The notes: generated by a model from the letters alone, not told the origin. Positions 1 to 9,288 are shown, counted from the stretch's first letter. The stretch is 64,000 nucleotides of DNA from Chitinophagaceae bacterium (GCA_947488765.1 CANLAE010000004.1:62001-126000), one strand, 5' to 3'. A program made the numbers and translations.

Positions 1-90
1 ATCACGCAAAGCAGTGGCTATTATTTTAGCACCACGATCGTGGCCATCTAATCCAACTTTTGCTACCAAAACTCTTATCGGTCTTTTCAT
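1..90 (-). CDS. Cobalamin-binding domain protein, methylmalonyl-CoA mutase small-subunit type (5' part only)
   Basis: Only the first 30 codons lie in the window; the gene runs off the left edge. The reading frame begins with ATG at 90 and contains the DGHDRGAK stretch. This is the DxHxxG signature of B12-binding domains, whose histidine is the lower axial ligand of cobalamin. The start, with this motif following within about 15 residues, fits a stand-alone B12-binding subunit or the C-terminal domain of methylmalonyl-CoA mutase encoded separately. That enzyme interconverts methylmalonyl-CoA and succinyl-CoA. It lies on the same strand as gltX, 45 bases downstream of it. The motif is directly visible; the exact enzyme is inferred because the rest is missing. 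Confidence 0.75.
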   Translation of the reverse strand, partial: MKRPIRVLVAKVGLDGHDRGAKIIATALRD

Positions 91-135
91 AGATGCTGTT
101 TTAAAACGATGACAACTAAGGTACTTTAATAAAGT

Positions 136-1650
136 TTAACTTAATAAATTCAGCACATGTTTTATTCTGTTGGCGGTTTCCGATTTTCCAATAAGCGCTG
201 CTATTTCAAAAACGGTTGGTCCAAATTTCCCACCTACCAACATGATTCTGAATGGCAACATCAATTCGCCTTGTTTCAATTCATGTATGGCAGCTAATGC
301 TTTGAATGTTTGTTCTAAATCGGCAGTGTTCCAGTTTTCCTGTGCGTTAAATTGTGCTATCAATTCTGTAAAAAATATTTTTTTCTTTTCATCCCACTTG
401 CTCTGTAATGAAGCAGTATCAATTGTTTCAGGCGATTGAAAGAAAAAACCCGCCTGCTCTTTAAAATCTGAAAGTAAAATGCATCTTTCTTTTACCAAAG
501 CAATTATGTGGTCAATATACGCATCATCAAATTTTCCTAAGTCTGTTCCAAATATATTTTTTATATGCATTCTGAGGCTGTCGGCATCTAACTTTTTAAT
601 CCATTCTCCGTTATACCATTTTGCTTTTTCGTAATCAAATTTTGCGCCGCCTTTGTGCACTCTTTCAATGCTAAATTGTTGTATCAATTCATTTAACGAA
701 AATATCTCTTGCTCTGTACCGCTGTTCCAGCCAAGCATTGCAAGCATATTTACAAATGCTTCAGATAAAAATCCTTTCTCTTTAAAACCTGTGTTGACCT
801 CTTCATTTTTAGGATCTTTCCAATCCATTGCAAATACTGGAAACCCTAGTCTATCACCATCTCTCTTGCTCAACTTTCCATTCCCATCGGGTTTTAATAT
901 CAATGGCAAATGTGCCCATTTAGGCATGTTTTCGATACCAAATAAATATTGCCACAACAATACATGCACCGGTGCACTTGGCAACCATTCTTCTCCACGA
1001 AATGCATGTGTTATTTGCATTAAAAAATCATCTACTACAACCGCCAAATGATAAGTAGGCATTCCATCTGCTTTCAACAAAACTTTATCATCAACCAAAC
1101 TTGTATTAAAACTTACATCGCCACGTATCATATCATTTAAATGCACTTCAGTTTCTTGGGGCATTTTAATTCTGATTACATAAGCTGCACCTTCATTCAA
1201 CAATTGTTGAGTTGCAGCTTCATCCAATACCAATGAATTTTTCATTTCATTTCTGGTGTGCTGGCTGTATTGAAAATTGTTGATTGCTTTTCGCTTTTCA
1301 TCTAGCTCTTCTGCTGTGTCAAATGCATAGTAGGCTTGACCTGCAGAGATTAACTGATCTGCATATTGACGGTAAATTGCTTTACGTTCACTTTGTCTGT
1401 ATGGTGCAAAAGGACCACCATGCAACGGACTTTCATCGGGCTGTAAGCCACACCATTCAAGGCATTTGAAAATATATTCTTCGGCACCTTCTACAAATCT
1501 TGTTTGATCGGTGTCTTCTATTCGTACTATAAAATCGCCACCATTGTGTTTGGCAAATAAATAATTAAACAACACAGTTCTTACACCACCCAAATGCAAT
1601 CCACCCGTTGGGCTTGGCGCAAATCGTACACGTACTTTTTTAGAATTCAT
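136..1650 (-). CDS. gltX: Glutamyl-tRNA synthetase
   Basis: This class I aminoacyl-tRNA synthetase charges tRNA-Glu with glutamate in the cytoplasm. The 504 residues match the usual bacterial length. The N-terminus shows FAPSPTGGLHLGG, where HLGG is the variant HIGH motif (about residues 19-22). KLSKR near residue 258 is the KMSKS-type loop. The RIEDTD motif typical of GluRS follows the Rossmann start. The ATG at 1650 is preceded only four bases upstream by TATATTTG (reverse strand, 1655-1662), a perfect Bacteroidota -7 element, so the message may have almost no leader. Whether the enzyme is discriminating or also charges tRNA-Gln cannot be read here. Confidence 0.97.
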   Translation of the reverse strand: MNSKKVRVRFAPSPTGGLHLGGVRTVLFNYLFAKHNGGDFIVRIEDTDQTRFVEGAEEYIFKCLEWCGLQPDESPLHGGPFAPYRQSERKAIYRQYADQLISAGQAYYAFDTAEELDEKRKAINNFQYSQHTRNEMKNSLVLDEAATQQLLNEGAAYVIRIKMPQETEVHLNDMIRGDVSFNTSLVDDKVLLKADGMPTYHLAVVVDDFLMQITHAFRGEEWLPSAPVHVLLWQYLFGIENMPKWAHLPLILKPDGNGKLSKRDGDRLGFPVFAMDWKDPKNEEVNTGFKEKGFLSEAFVNMLAMLGWNSGTEQEIFSLNELIQQFSIERVHKGGAKFDYEKAKWYNGEWIKKLDADSLRMHIKNIFGTDLGKFDDAYIDHIIALVKERCILLSDFKEQAGFFFQSPETIDTASLQSKWDEKKKIFFTELIAQFNAQENWNTADLEQTFKALAAIHELKQGELMLPFRIMLVGGKFGPTVFEIAALIGKSETANRIKHVLNLLS

Positions 1651-1654
1651 GCTG

Positions 1655-1662
1655 CAAATATA
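1655..1662 (-). promoter_or_regulatory. Bacteroidota -7 promoter element of gltX
   Basis: Read on the minus strand, TATATTTG matches the TAnnTTTG consensus exactly and is followed by C. It ends five bases before the gltX ATG. I see no TTG at the ideal -33 spacing, so this call rests on the -7 element and its position. Confidence 0.5.
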
Positions 1663-1708
1663 AGCGAGGTATTTTTTGTATGGGCAATCGTAACACTATG
1701 TGTCTGTG

Positions 1709-1728
1709 GTTGCGTCGCACACTTGTAC
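1709..1728 (+). repeat. Dispersed intergenic repeat, copy 1
   Basis: The 20-mer GTTGCGTCGCACACTTGTAC lies between the divergent genes gltX and the ARPP-1-like gene. Four further copies occur in this window (21170, 35259, 45010 and 46097), all intergenic. The core TGCGTCGCA is an odd-length inverted repeat (TGCG-T-CGCA). It is noticeably richer in GC than its surroundings. Confidence 0.8.
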
Positions 1729-1820
1729 TGAAGCTTGTTGATGCAGCTTTTTTTTCATCAATTCATTTCAAAAAGGTATAAAAATTGAAATCACCTAACT
1801 TTATCACTTAAATCAAAGCA

Positions 1821-2762
1821 TTGAAGCGAATTTTTTTTTTATATTTTTTCATATTTATCGCAAAAAATTCAATTGCGCAGTTAACTTTTCCCAATCTGCA
1901 AGTGCAATACGATTCTGCATGGGTTTGTAATCATTATCAATTAATCCCTATCATTTTTACGCCCAATACCTTTAATTATAATTTGTTTCCAAAGCAGCTG
2001 CTTACTTTACAACAAGCTTTACAACAAAAAAAATTGGTCGTTAAAGAAAATTATTTTGATGGCAATGACAATGTAAATTCTTTGTCTGTCAAAAATATTT
2101 CCAAGGAACCAATTTTATTACTCGATGGAGAATTATTAAAAGGTGGTAAGCAAGATAGGATGATTGCAGAAACAAAAGTGGTTTATCCCAATGAAACCAA
2201 TGAGTTGGAACTGGTAAATGTATTTTGTGTTGAAAAAGGAAGATGGAGTAAAAAAGCTAAAAAGTTTTCGAGTGAAGGATTTGCAAGTAACAGCATTCGT
2301 AAAATGGCTGATAGTACCAAAACACAGCAACAAGTTTGGCGTGAAATTGAAAAACAATTTGAGCAATATCAAGTTCCTTCGACAACGTTTCCTTTTTTAG
2401 AATTACAAAAGCAACTGGCAGTAAAAGATACAAGTTGTTATAATTATTTTGTACAGAAGTTTAAAAATACAAATGCTAATTGTGCAGGTTTTATTGCAGT
2501 ATATGATACTACAATTATCGGGACTGATGTTTTTGCAAATCATACACTAACAAGTACTGCTTTTCAAAATGTTTTATCTGCTTATATGCAAATGGTATTT
2601 CCTGTGAGTGATACTGTAATTCGTGTTTCCAAACAAAAATTACAAGACTTTACAGATAAATTATTTTCTACAGAAAACAATCAAAAGAAGTTTATTGAGC
2701 ATCACGGAAATATATTTTACACTAATAAAAAGCCCTTGCATTTGGTGGCTTATGGTTATTGA
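1821..2762 (+). CDS. Secreted ARPP-1-like domain protein
   Basis: The 313-residue product begins with a hydrophobic signal peptide ending near residue 20 (NSIAQ). Around residues 95-145 it carries LLLDGELLKGGKQDR and, after a gap, VFCVEKGRW. This combination of a GE/GGKQxR block and a CVExGRW block is what I remember for the ARPP-1 domain (ARG and Rhodanese-Phosphatase-associated). The biochemical role of that domain is not established as far as I know. The start is TTG at 1821; no ATG lies close enough downstream to keep the signal peptide, and upstream there is a near-consensus TAACTTTA. It is divergent from gltX and 41 bases ahead of a deacetylase gene. Family assignment is from memory of motifs. 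Confidence 0.7.
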   Translation: MKRIFFLYFFIFIAKNSIAQLTFPNLQVQYDSAWVCNHYQLIPIIFTPNTFNYNLFPKQLLTLQQALQQKKLVVKENYFDGNDNVNSLSVKNISKEPILLLDGELLKGGKQDRMIAETKVVYPNETNELELVNVFCVEKGRWSKKAKKFSSEGFASNSIRKMADSTKTQQQVWREIEKQFEQYQVPSTTFPFLELQKQLAVKDTSCYNYFVQKFKNTNANCAGFIAVYDTTIIGTDVFANHTLTSTAFQNVLSAYMQMVFPVSDTVIRVSKQKLQDFTDKLFSTENNQKKFIEHHGNIFYTNKKPLHLVAYGY

Positions 2763-2803
2763 GGAGCTGATGATTAGCTGTATTGTATAACTTTAAATCA
2801 ATT

Positions 2804-3421
2804 ATGTATTTTATTAAAACACCTTGGTGGCTAAAAGAAATCTATCCCAATTTAATTTGGAATATGAACCGGCATGAAAAAGTTTTGTATCTTACTTTTG
2901 ATGATGGCCCGCATCCCACTGCTACACCTTTTGTTTTAGAACAGTTACAATTATACAATGCAAAAGCAACTTTTTTTTGCATTGGAAAAAATGTACAAGA
3001 ACATACTGTATTGTACCAACAAATCATTGCAGCCGGACATAATGTTGGCAATCACACACAACAACACCTCAACGGCTGGAAAATCAATAACAACAAGTAT
3101 TTACAAGATATTCAGGAAGCGCAATTACATATTGGGAGTTCATTATTTCGTCCGCCTTATGGAAGAATTAAAAAAGCACAAGCTGCTTCATTAATTGAGA
3201 AAAAACCCCAATTTAAAATCATCATGTGGGATATTTTGAGTGGTGATTTTGATACAACTATTTCCAGTGAAAAATGTTATTCTAATGTCATTAAAAATGC
3301 AAAGGAGGGAAGTATCATTGTGTTTCATGACAGCACAAAAGCTTGGGATAGAATGCATGTGGCATTGCCTAAAGTGTTGCAATATTTTTCAGCAAAAGGA
3401 TTTGTATTTAAAGCACTTTAA
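2804..3421 (+). CDS. Polysaccharide deacetylase (NodB homology domain)
   Basis: This is a metal-dependent CE4-type esterase of 205 residues that would remove N- or O-acetyl groups from a glycan. Motif 1 is TFDDGP, with the catalytic base and a metal-binding Asp. Motif 2 is HNVGNHTQQH, with the two metal histidines. Motif 3 is RPPYG, and IVFHDS near the C-terminus supplies the last conserved His. There is no clear signal peptide, so the protein may be cytoplasmic or poorly exported. I chose ATG at 2804 over an in-frame TTG at 2783 because it gives the compact N-terminus typical of small NodB proteins. The stop codon overlaps the stop of the convergent cvfB gene by four bases. The substrate is not predictable. 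Confidence 0.9.
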   Translation: MYFIKTPWWLKEIYPNLIWNMNRHEKVLYLTFDDGPHPTATPFVLEQLQLYNAKATFFCIGKNVQEHTVLYQQIIAAGHNVGNHTQQHLNGWKINNNKYLQDIQEAQLHIGSSLFRPPYGRIKKAQAASLIEKKPQFKIIMWDILSGDFDTTISSEKCYSNVIKNAKEGSIIVFHDSTKAWDRMHVALPKVLQYFSAKGFVFKAL

Positions 3422-4263
3422 TCCTCTATCAATAAAATTCCTTCTTTTCCAAAATCAATTTTTCTTTGTTTGTATAAAGCACCAATCGTCATTTTGAAAG
3501 TCTTTTTGCTCATGCCAAAAAAGTTATAAATATCATCTGGATTACTTTTGTCACTGAAGGGTAAGTAATTGTGATTCTCTTTTAAAAGACGTAAAATCTT
3601 TTCAGTTTCACCTTCTACTTTTTGGTAACCAATTTTTCCTAAAACCACATCAATCTTGTTATCCAGTCTGATGGTTTTTATAAATCCTTCTAATTTATCG
3701 CCAACATTAATCTGCTGAAATACCTGGCTCTCATGCAATAACCCAATATGTACATTGTTGATAATCATAACAAAACCAAGATCAGATTTTCGGTAAGCAA
3801 TTAAGTTAACTTGCTCTAACTCTTGTACAGTAAGGGTTTCATTGCTTAGTTGAAAGTCTATTTTTTCTGTTGCTGCAACTCTACCTGTCTGTTCATCTAC
3901 ATAAACTTTTACTAAATATTTTCCGCCTACATGCATCGTATTCAGTTGTTGCGATTTTGCAACAAACAAATCTTTCATTAAACCCCAATCCAAAAATGCA
4001 CCTGCACCCATTGTGCTGACGCAAGTTAATAATGCAATTTCACCAACTGTGGCTTTTGGTTTTTCAGTAGTTGCAATAATTCTGTTTTCAGAATCGTGGT
4101 ATAAAAAAACAGTTATTTCATCGCCAATTTTTATGCCTCTTGGCATAAATCTTTTTGGCAATAAAATGCCCTCTTCACCGTTATCTAAATAAACGCCAAA
4201 TTCTACTTTTCTGTTAACTGTAAGTGTATTGTATTGTCCAATTTGTATCATGTGCTCATTCAT
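3418..4263 (-). CDS. cvfB: S1 RNA-binding protein of the CvfB/YitL family
   Basis: The 281-residue protein matches the CvfB layout: several S1-like OB folds followed by a C-terminal winged helix. The first S1-like repeat holds VEFGVYLDNGEEGILLP, the second GAGAFLDWGLMKDLFV, and the third ends near VVLGKIGYQKV. The winged-helix part contains DIYNFFGMSKKTFKMTIGALYKQRKI. CvfB proteins bind RNA and affect virulence-factor expression in Staphylococcus; their role in Bacteroidota is not known to me. ATG at 4263 is used, with an alternative ATG four codons in (MIQIG). Its 3' end overlaps the convergent deacetylase stop codon. Confidence 0.88.
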   Translation of the reverse strand: MNEHMIQIGQYNTLTVNRKVEFGVYLDNGEEGILLPKRFMPRGIKIGDEITVFLYHDSENRIIATTEKPKATVGEIALLTCVSTMGAGAFLDWGLMKDLFVAKSQQLNTMHVGGKYLVKVYVDEQTGRVAATEKIDFQLSNETLTVQELEQVNLIAYRKSDLGFVMIINNVHIGLLHESQVFQQINVGDKLEGFIKTIRLDNKIDVVLGKIGYQKVEGETEKILRLLKENHNYLPFSDKSNPDDIYNFFGMSKKTFKMTIGALYKQRKIDFGKEGILLIED

Positions 4264-4362
4264 AAATTATAAGTAAAGATATACTTTCAAAAATTGTTGT
4301 TCATTACTTTCACAATTCAATAAGGCTGCATTACTTACTTTTACTGAAAAGTACGTCTTACA

Positions 4363-4740
4363 ATGAAGGATTTAAAAAAGTATTTTATCATAACTGAAGA
4401 GCCTGAAATTATTTATCAGGCACTTACTAATCCAATGACATTGAAACTTTGGACGGGTGAAGAAGCAATCATGAGCACTGAACCGGAATCTGAATTCAGT
4501 TTATGGAATGGCAGTATAGAAGGAAAAAATATTGCCTTTGAAGAAGGTAAAAAAATAGTGCAACAATGGTATTTTGACGGACAAGATGAACCAAGTATTG
4601 TAACAATCATATTACATCCACACAAACATGGTACTTCTGCCGAATTGAGACACACCAATATTCCTGATGAAGTATTTGAAGAAATGGAAGAAGGCTGGAC
4701 ACACAACTATTTCAGGAGTCTGATGGAGTTTTATGAGTAA
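4363..4740 (+). CDS. START-like / AHSA1-type SRPBCC domain protein
   Basis: The 125-residue cytoplasmic protein resembles small SRPBCC-fold proteins related to the Aha1 C-terminal domain. It opens with a beta strand and KKYFIITEEPEIIYQALTNP, then LKLWTGEEA, a strand with EFSLWNGSIEGKN, and a long C-terminal helix with EGWTHNYFRSLMEF. This order (strand, helix, sheet, C-terminal helix) is the helix-grip fold, which binds hydrophobic ligands. No ligand can be named. It stands alone between cvfB (divergent) and a hypothetical gene on the same strand 56 bases downstream. Confidence 0.75.
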   Translation: MKDLKKYFIITEEPEIIYQALTNPMTLKLWTGEEAIMSTEPESEFSLWNGSIEGKNIAFEEGKKIVQQWYFDGQDEPSIVTIILHPHKHGTSAELRHTNIPDEVFEEMEEGWTHNYFRSLMEFYE

Positions 4741-4796
4741 TCAATAAGTCAATAATTTTCCTCTCGAATATAGATAACACAAAGGTTTAAGGCAAT

Positions 4797-5267
4797 ATGA
4801 AATCTGCTTCAATACAAGAAATTAAAAGAGAAATTGGTAGTTTAAATAAAACTGATTTAGCGGCTTTGTGTATTCAATTGGCGAAGTATAAAAAGGAAAA
4901 CAAAGAGCTCCTGAATTTTTTATTATTTGAATCGCATGATATTGATGGATACATTCAATCAGCAATAGAGGAAGTAGATGAATTATTTCTAACCATCAAT
5001 TCAAGCCATGTTTATTTCGCTAAAAAAACATTGAGAAAAATTTTAAGAATCACCAATAAGTACATAAAATATTCCAGCAATAAACAAGTAGAAATAGAAT
5101 TGCTAATGCATTATTGTACCAAGTTTAAAGCATTGGGTTTTCATAAAATGAAAAGTCAGGCTTTGAATAATTTATTGGGAGCACAAATAAAAAAAGTACA
5201 CAAGGCAATTGAAAGCCTGCACGAAGATTTACAATTCGAATATTTGCGTACAATAGAAAAATTATAA
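4797..5267 (+). CDS. Conserved helical protein of unknown function
   Basis: This is a 156-residue, charged, probably all-helical soluble protein without signal peptide or membrane segment. The N-terminal part (IKREIGSLNKTDLAALCIQLAKYKKENKELL) reads like a short helix-turn-helix with a following helix. The middle carries basic helices (KKTLRKILRITNKYIKY). It vaguely recalls DUF6155-like proteins of Bacteroidota, but I cannot confirm that. Codon use resembles its neighbours, and a strong terminator directly follows the stop, both of which support a real gene. Confidence 0.65.
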   Translation: MKSASIQEIKREIGSLNKTDLAALCIQLAKYKKENKELLNFLLFESHDIDGYIQSAIEEVDELFLTINSSHVYFAKKTLRKILRITNKYIKYSSNKQVEIELLMHYCTKFKALGFHKMKSQALNNLLGAQIKKVHKAIESLHEDLQFEYLRTIEKL

Positions 5268-5268
5268 A

Positions 5269-5294
5269 AAAACCCTGCTAAATAGCAGGGTTTT
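5269..5294. terminator. Bidirectional intrinsic terminator
   Basis: The sequence CCCTGCTA-AA-TAGCAGGG forms a perfect stem flanked by A-runs on the left and T-runs on the right, giving a 12-bp palindromic hairpin. It sits between the plus-strand helical protein gene and the 3' end of gcvP on the minus strand and can serve both. Confidence 0.9.
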
Positions 5295-5315
5295 AAAAAT
5301 TGAATCAAAATAATT

Positions 5316-8198
5316 TTAATTTTTTTCTTCTATATAACTCTCAACTGGTTCACAACTGCAAATGAGGTTTCTATCACCATACGTATTGTTAACTCTTGCA
5401 ATACTTGGCCAGAATTTATTTTGAGTTACGTAGTATAATGGGAATGCAGCTAGTTGTCTTGTATAGCTGTGATTCCATTCATCAGCACAAATAACAGCTT
5501 GTGTATGTGGTGCATTTTTTAATGGATTATCTAACTTATCTGAAGTGCCATTTTCAACAGCAGCAATTTCTTCTCTGATAGAAATTAATGCATCACAAAA
5601 TCTGTCAAGTTCAGGTTTGTCTTCACTTTCTGTAGGTTCAATCATTATAGTTCCGGCTACAGGGAAGCTCATTGTAGGTGCATGAAACCCATAATCAATC
5701 AATCGTTTTGCAACATCTTCTGCTTCGATACCTGCTGTTAATTTGAATGGTCTCAAGTCAACAATAAATTCATGTGCAGCAAATCCATTTTTGCCGGTGT
5801 ATAAAATTGGATAATGTTTTTCCAATCTTGACTTCATATAATTGGCATTGAGAATAGCATATTCAGTTGCCATTCTTAATCCGTCATAACCCAACATTTT
5901 AATGTAGCCATAACTGATTAATAAAATTGAAGCACTTCCAAATGGCGCAGCTGAAACAGCTCCAAAGCCTTGTGCAGCTTGGGTTTTATCAGATGTTTGA
6001 ATGTGTCCTGGTAAATGTGGCGCTAAATGTTTTTTAACACAAATTGGACCCATGCCTGGTCCGCCACCACCATGTGGTATTGCAAATGTTTTGTGTAAAT
6101 TCAAGTGACAAACATCAGCGCCAATAATAGCTGGAGATGTTAATCCAACTTGCGCATTCATGTTTGCACCATCCATATACACTTGTCCGCCAAATTCATG
6201 AATGATATTGCAAATGTCAATAATTCCTTCTTCAAAAACGCCATAAGTACTTGGGTATGTAACCATCAAACCACCTAATGTGTCTTTGTATTGTTCTGCT
6301 TTTGTTCTTAAGTCACTCAAATCAACTGTTCCATCTTCATTGCTTTTAACAACAACCACTTTCATGCCCGCCATTACTGCACTTGCAGGATTTGTACCAT
6401 GTGCAGAAATTGGTATGAGCACAACATTTTTATGTGCATTGCCATTGGCTTTGTGATAAGCCATAATGGTCAACAATCCGGCGTATTCACCTTGTGCTCC
6501 ACTGTTGGGTTGCATGCTGCAAGCATCAAAGCCTGTTGCTTCGCATAAATAAGCACTCAGTTCATCAATAATTTGTTGGTAGCCTTCTGCTTGATTACTT
6601 GGAACAAAAGGATGCAATCCTCCAAATTCAGGCCAGCTCACAGGAATCATTTCTGAGGCAGCATTAAGTTTCATAGTACAACTTCCTAAAGAAATCATAC
6701 TTGTATTTAAGGATAGATCTTTGTTTTCCAAAAACTTAATATAACGCATCATTTGACTTTCGCTATGATGTGTATTGAATACCGGATGTGTTAAATAGGT
6801 AGAAGTTCTAAGTGCATATTTTGGTATTGAAGTTAAAACATCAGTACTGTCAAACTCAATTTCAGCTTCGTTTTTACCCAAGCTTTCTGCAAATACATAA
6901 ACGATATCCAACACATCTTTTTGTGTAGTAGTTTCATCTAAACTGATGCTTAAGTATTGTGCATCAAAGTATCTGAAATTAATTTCATTTTTTTCAGCAA
7001 TTGCTTTTATTGAGGTAGTATCAACTTTAATTTTTAATGTATCAAAATATGCATTGTTTACATTTTCGAATCCCAAAAGTTGCAATGATTCTTTTAATAC
7101 CTGCGTTAATGTAGCAACTCTTGTGGCAATTTTTTTCAATCCATCCGGACCATGATACACAGCATACATTGCAGCCATATTTGCCAATAGTGCTTGTGCA
7201 GTGCAAATATTACTGGTAGCTTTTTCACGTTTAATGTGTTGCTCACGTGTTTGCAACGCCATACGTAAAGCTCTGTTGCCTTGTGCATCAATGCTTACGC
7301 CCATAATTCTTCCAGGAATACCACGTTTGAAAATTTCTTTTGTTGCAAAGAAAGCAGCATGTGGCCCGCCATAACCTAAAGGAACGCCAAATCGTTGTGC
7401 GTTGCCAACTGCAACATCTGCGCCTAATTCGCCTGGGCTTGTTAATAATGTTAAAGCCAATAAATCTGTAGCCATTACTACATATCCGTTTACAGCATGA
7501 ACATTGGCTATGAACCCACGATAATCTTCAATACTACCGTTGTTGTTAGGGTATTGAACAATTGCTCCAAAATAAGTATCATCTAATAAAACTGATTTAT
7601 AATCACCTGTTACTATTTCAATTCCAATTGGAGTAGCTCTTGTAATTAATAAATCTTTTGTTTGAGGGAAGATGGCTTCATCAACAAAAAATTTGTTCTT
7701 TTTTTCCGTGTCACCATGATGAAAAATCATGTTCATCGCTTCTGCGGCTGCAGTGGCTTCATCTAATAAAGAAGCATTAGCTAATTCCAATCCAGTTAAA
7801 TCAGTCACCATTGTTTGAAAGTTCAATAAACTTTGCAAACGACCTTGTGCAATTTCTGCCTGATAAGGAGTGTATTGTGTGTACCATCCCGGATTCTCAA
7901 AAATATTTCTTAGAATAACACTTGGAGTGATGGTGTTGTAATAACCTTGTCCAATGTAGGTTTTGTACAACTTATTTTTTGCTGCTACTTTTTTTAGTTC
8001 AGTTAAATATTCTACTTCACTAATTGCCGGTGTAATATTTAGATTGCCTTCTAATCTTATTGCGGTAGGAACAGTTTTATCGATGAGTTCTTCCAAATTT
8101 TTTGTACCAATCGATTCAACCATTTCTTTTGTATCAGCAGCACTAATACCAATATGTCTGCGTTGAAATTCGGTATTCTGATGTTCAAATAAATTCAT
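5316..8198 (-). CDS. gcvP: Glycine dehydrogenase (decarboxylating), P-protein of the glycine cleavage system
   Basis: P-protein decarboxylates glycine with pyridoxal phosphate and passes the aminomethyl group to the lipoyl arm of H-protein. The 960 residues are the length of the single-chain (fused alpha-beta) form. The N-terminal start has FQRRHIGISAADTKEMV, typical of GcvP. The second half carries GSCTMKLNAASEMIPVSW and HLNLHKTFAIPHGGGGPG, where Lys703 is the PLP-binding residue. The other system genes (gcvT, gcvH) are not nearby. A candidate promoter with a -7 element TAATTTTG lies on the minus strand at 8290-8297. I see no glycine riboswitch in the leader. Confidence 0.98.
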   Translation of the reverse strand: MNLFEHQNTEFQRRHIGISAADTKEMVESIGTKNLEELIDKTVPTAIRLEGNLNITPAISEVEYLTELKKVAAKNKLYKTYIGQGYYNTITPSVILRNIFENPGWYTQYTPYQAEIAQGRLQSLLNFQTMVTDLTGLELANASLLDEATAAAEAMNMIFHHGDTEKKNKFFVDEAIFPQTKDLLITRATPIGIEIVTGDYKSVLLDDTYFGAIVQYPNNNGSIEDYRGFIANVHAVNGYVVMATDLLALTLLTSPGELGADVAVGNAQRFGVPLGYGGPHAAFFATKEIFKRGIPGRIMGVSIDAQGNRALRMALQTREQHIKREKATSNICTAQALLANMAAMYAVYHGPDGLKKIATRVATLTQVLKESLQLLGFENVNNAYFDTLKIKVDTTSIKAIAEKNEINFRYFDAQYLSISLDETTTQKDVLDIVYVFAESLGKNEAEIEFDSTDVLTSIPKYALRTSTYLTHPVFNTHHSESQMMRYIKFLENKDLSLNTSMISLGSCTMKLNAASEMIPVSWPEFGGLHPFVPSNQAEGYQQIIDELSAYLCEATGFDACSMQPNSGAQGEYAGLLTIMAYHKANGNAHKNVVLIPISAHGTNPASAVMAGMKVVVVKSNEDGTVDLSDLRTKAEQYKDTLGGLMVTYPSTYGVFEEGIIDICNIIHEFGGQVYMDGANMNAQVGLTSPAIIGADVCHLNLHKTFAIPHGGGGPGMGPICVKKHLAPHLPGHIQTSDKTQAAQGFGAVSAAPFGSASILLISYGYIKMLGYDGLRMATEYAILNANYMKSRLEKHYPILYTGKNGFAAHEFIVDLRPFKLTAGIEAEDVAKRLIDYGFHAPTMSFPVAGTIMIEPTESEDKPELDRFCDALISIREEIAAVENGTSDKLDNPLKNAPHTQAVICADEWNHSYTRQLAAFPLYYVTQNKFWPSIARVNNTYGDRNLICSCEPVESYIEEKN

Positions 8199-8289
8199 GT
8201 TATTATATTTATATGCTTGTTCAGTTAAAATATTTATTTTTCTAATTAGTTAAATGAAAATACTCAAGAAAGAGGCATTTGTATGGTTG

Positions 8290-8297
8290 CAAAATTA
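8290..8297 (-). promoter_or_regulatory. Candidate -7 promoter element of gcvP
   Basis: TAATTTTG on the minus strand matches TAnnTTTG perfectly and lies about 90 bases before the gcvP start. No well-spaced TTG at -33 is evident, so this is a moderate call. Confidence 0.4.
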
Positions 8298-8385
8298 CAA
8301 GCTATAACATTAAAATACTTGGATTGTTGCATTTGTGGAAAATCATGGAATAAGATTATTTTAACTGCTAAATTGATATTGTAAA

Positions 8386-9288
8386 TTAAACGGTTGCTTG
8401 CTGTTCCTGGATTTTTAGTTCTTCACTTGTTAAGCGGCTCCCATCGTGGCTGTAACCTGGTTTTCCAAAAATATATTTTAACTTTTGTGAAAAAGAAATA
8501 TCGTTTCTACTAATATCTTTCATAATTGCATTCCACTCATAAAATATTAAATTAATTGCGTTGGGTTTTTCTATGTTTTTGGTTAAACCATAACGGATAG
8601 GCTGATATTCATTTTCATCTAATTCCTTTTGAAAAGTACCAAATAATTTATCCCAAATTATTAAAAACATACCCATGTTTTTATCTAAGTATTTAGGGTT
8701 GCTGCTGTGGTGTACTCGGTGGTGAGATGGTGTTACTAAAATATATTCTAACCACCCCATTTTTTTTATCAATTCGGTATGAACAAAAATGCCCCAGATT
8801 TGTGTTGCGGCATAAATGAAAACAATGTCCCAAGGCTCGAAACCCAATAATGGCAGGGGTAAGAAATAAATGAAACGGTATAATGGTTGAAAAACAGAAG
8901 ATCTGAAACCAACAGTAAAATTCATTTTTTCAGATGAATGATGTGTAACATGTGTTGCCCAGAAAAAACGTATCTCATGGTCAAAACGATGCAGCCAATA
9001 ATATAAAAAATCTTCTGCTATTAATAATGCAAACCAATACCAAAATCCAAGACTCCAATTAAATATTTTATGTTGGTAACAAAATGAAAAAACAATACTG
9101 ATATATACAACTCTAAACAGCAAATCAATACCACCATTGAGCAGCATGAGGTAAATATTTGAAATGGTATTTTTAAAAGTGTATAATTTTCTATGTTGAA
9201 AATGCGAAAGCAATATTTCTATACCAATGATGAAAATATAATAAGGTGTAGAAATTAATATCAGTAAGTTTTCTTTAACAGAATCCAT
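8386..9288 (-). CDS. Sterol desaturase / fatty acid hydroxylase family membrane protein
   Basis: This is a di-iron integral membrane oxygenase of about 300 residues. Histidine clusters HRFDHE, HVTHHS and HRVHHSS are arranged as in the fatty acid hydroxylase superfamily and would hold two irons at the cytoplasmic face. Hydrophobic segments flank them: LLILISTPYYIFIIGIEIL at the start, then VVYISIVFSFCY, FWYWFALLI and a pair around residues 145-175. I selected ATG at 9288 (MDSVKENLL) because it directly precedes the first membrane segment; an upstream in-frame ATG at 9318 would add ten residues. The substrate is unknown; alkylglycerol monooxygenase-like or lipid hydroxylases are options. It is divergent from the YkgJ-type gene. 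Confidence 0.88.
   Translation of the reverse strand: MDSVKENLLILISTPYYIFIIGIEILLSHFQHRKLYTFKNTISNIYLMLLNGGIDLLFRVVYISIVFSFCYQHKIFNWSLGFWYWFALLIAEDFLYYWLHRFDHEIRFFWATHVTHHSSEKMNFTVGFRSSVFQPLYRFIYFLPLPLLGFEPWDIVFIYAATQIWGIFVHTELIKKMGWLEYILVTPSHHRVHHSSNPKYLDKNMGMFLIIWDKLFGTFQKELDENEYQPIRYGLTKNIEKPNAINLIFYEWNAIMKDISRNDISFSQKLKYIFGKPGYSHDGSRLTSEELKIQEQQATV

Noticed and set aside
3418..3421. Four-base overlap of two convergent genes as a possible frame error
   Set aside because: Both proteins have complete family C-termini, so the overlap is simply tight packing.
8199..8385. Possible glycine riboswitch before gcvP
   Set aside because: The leader is very AT-rich and has no conserved aptamer core that I can recognise.
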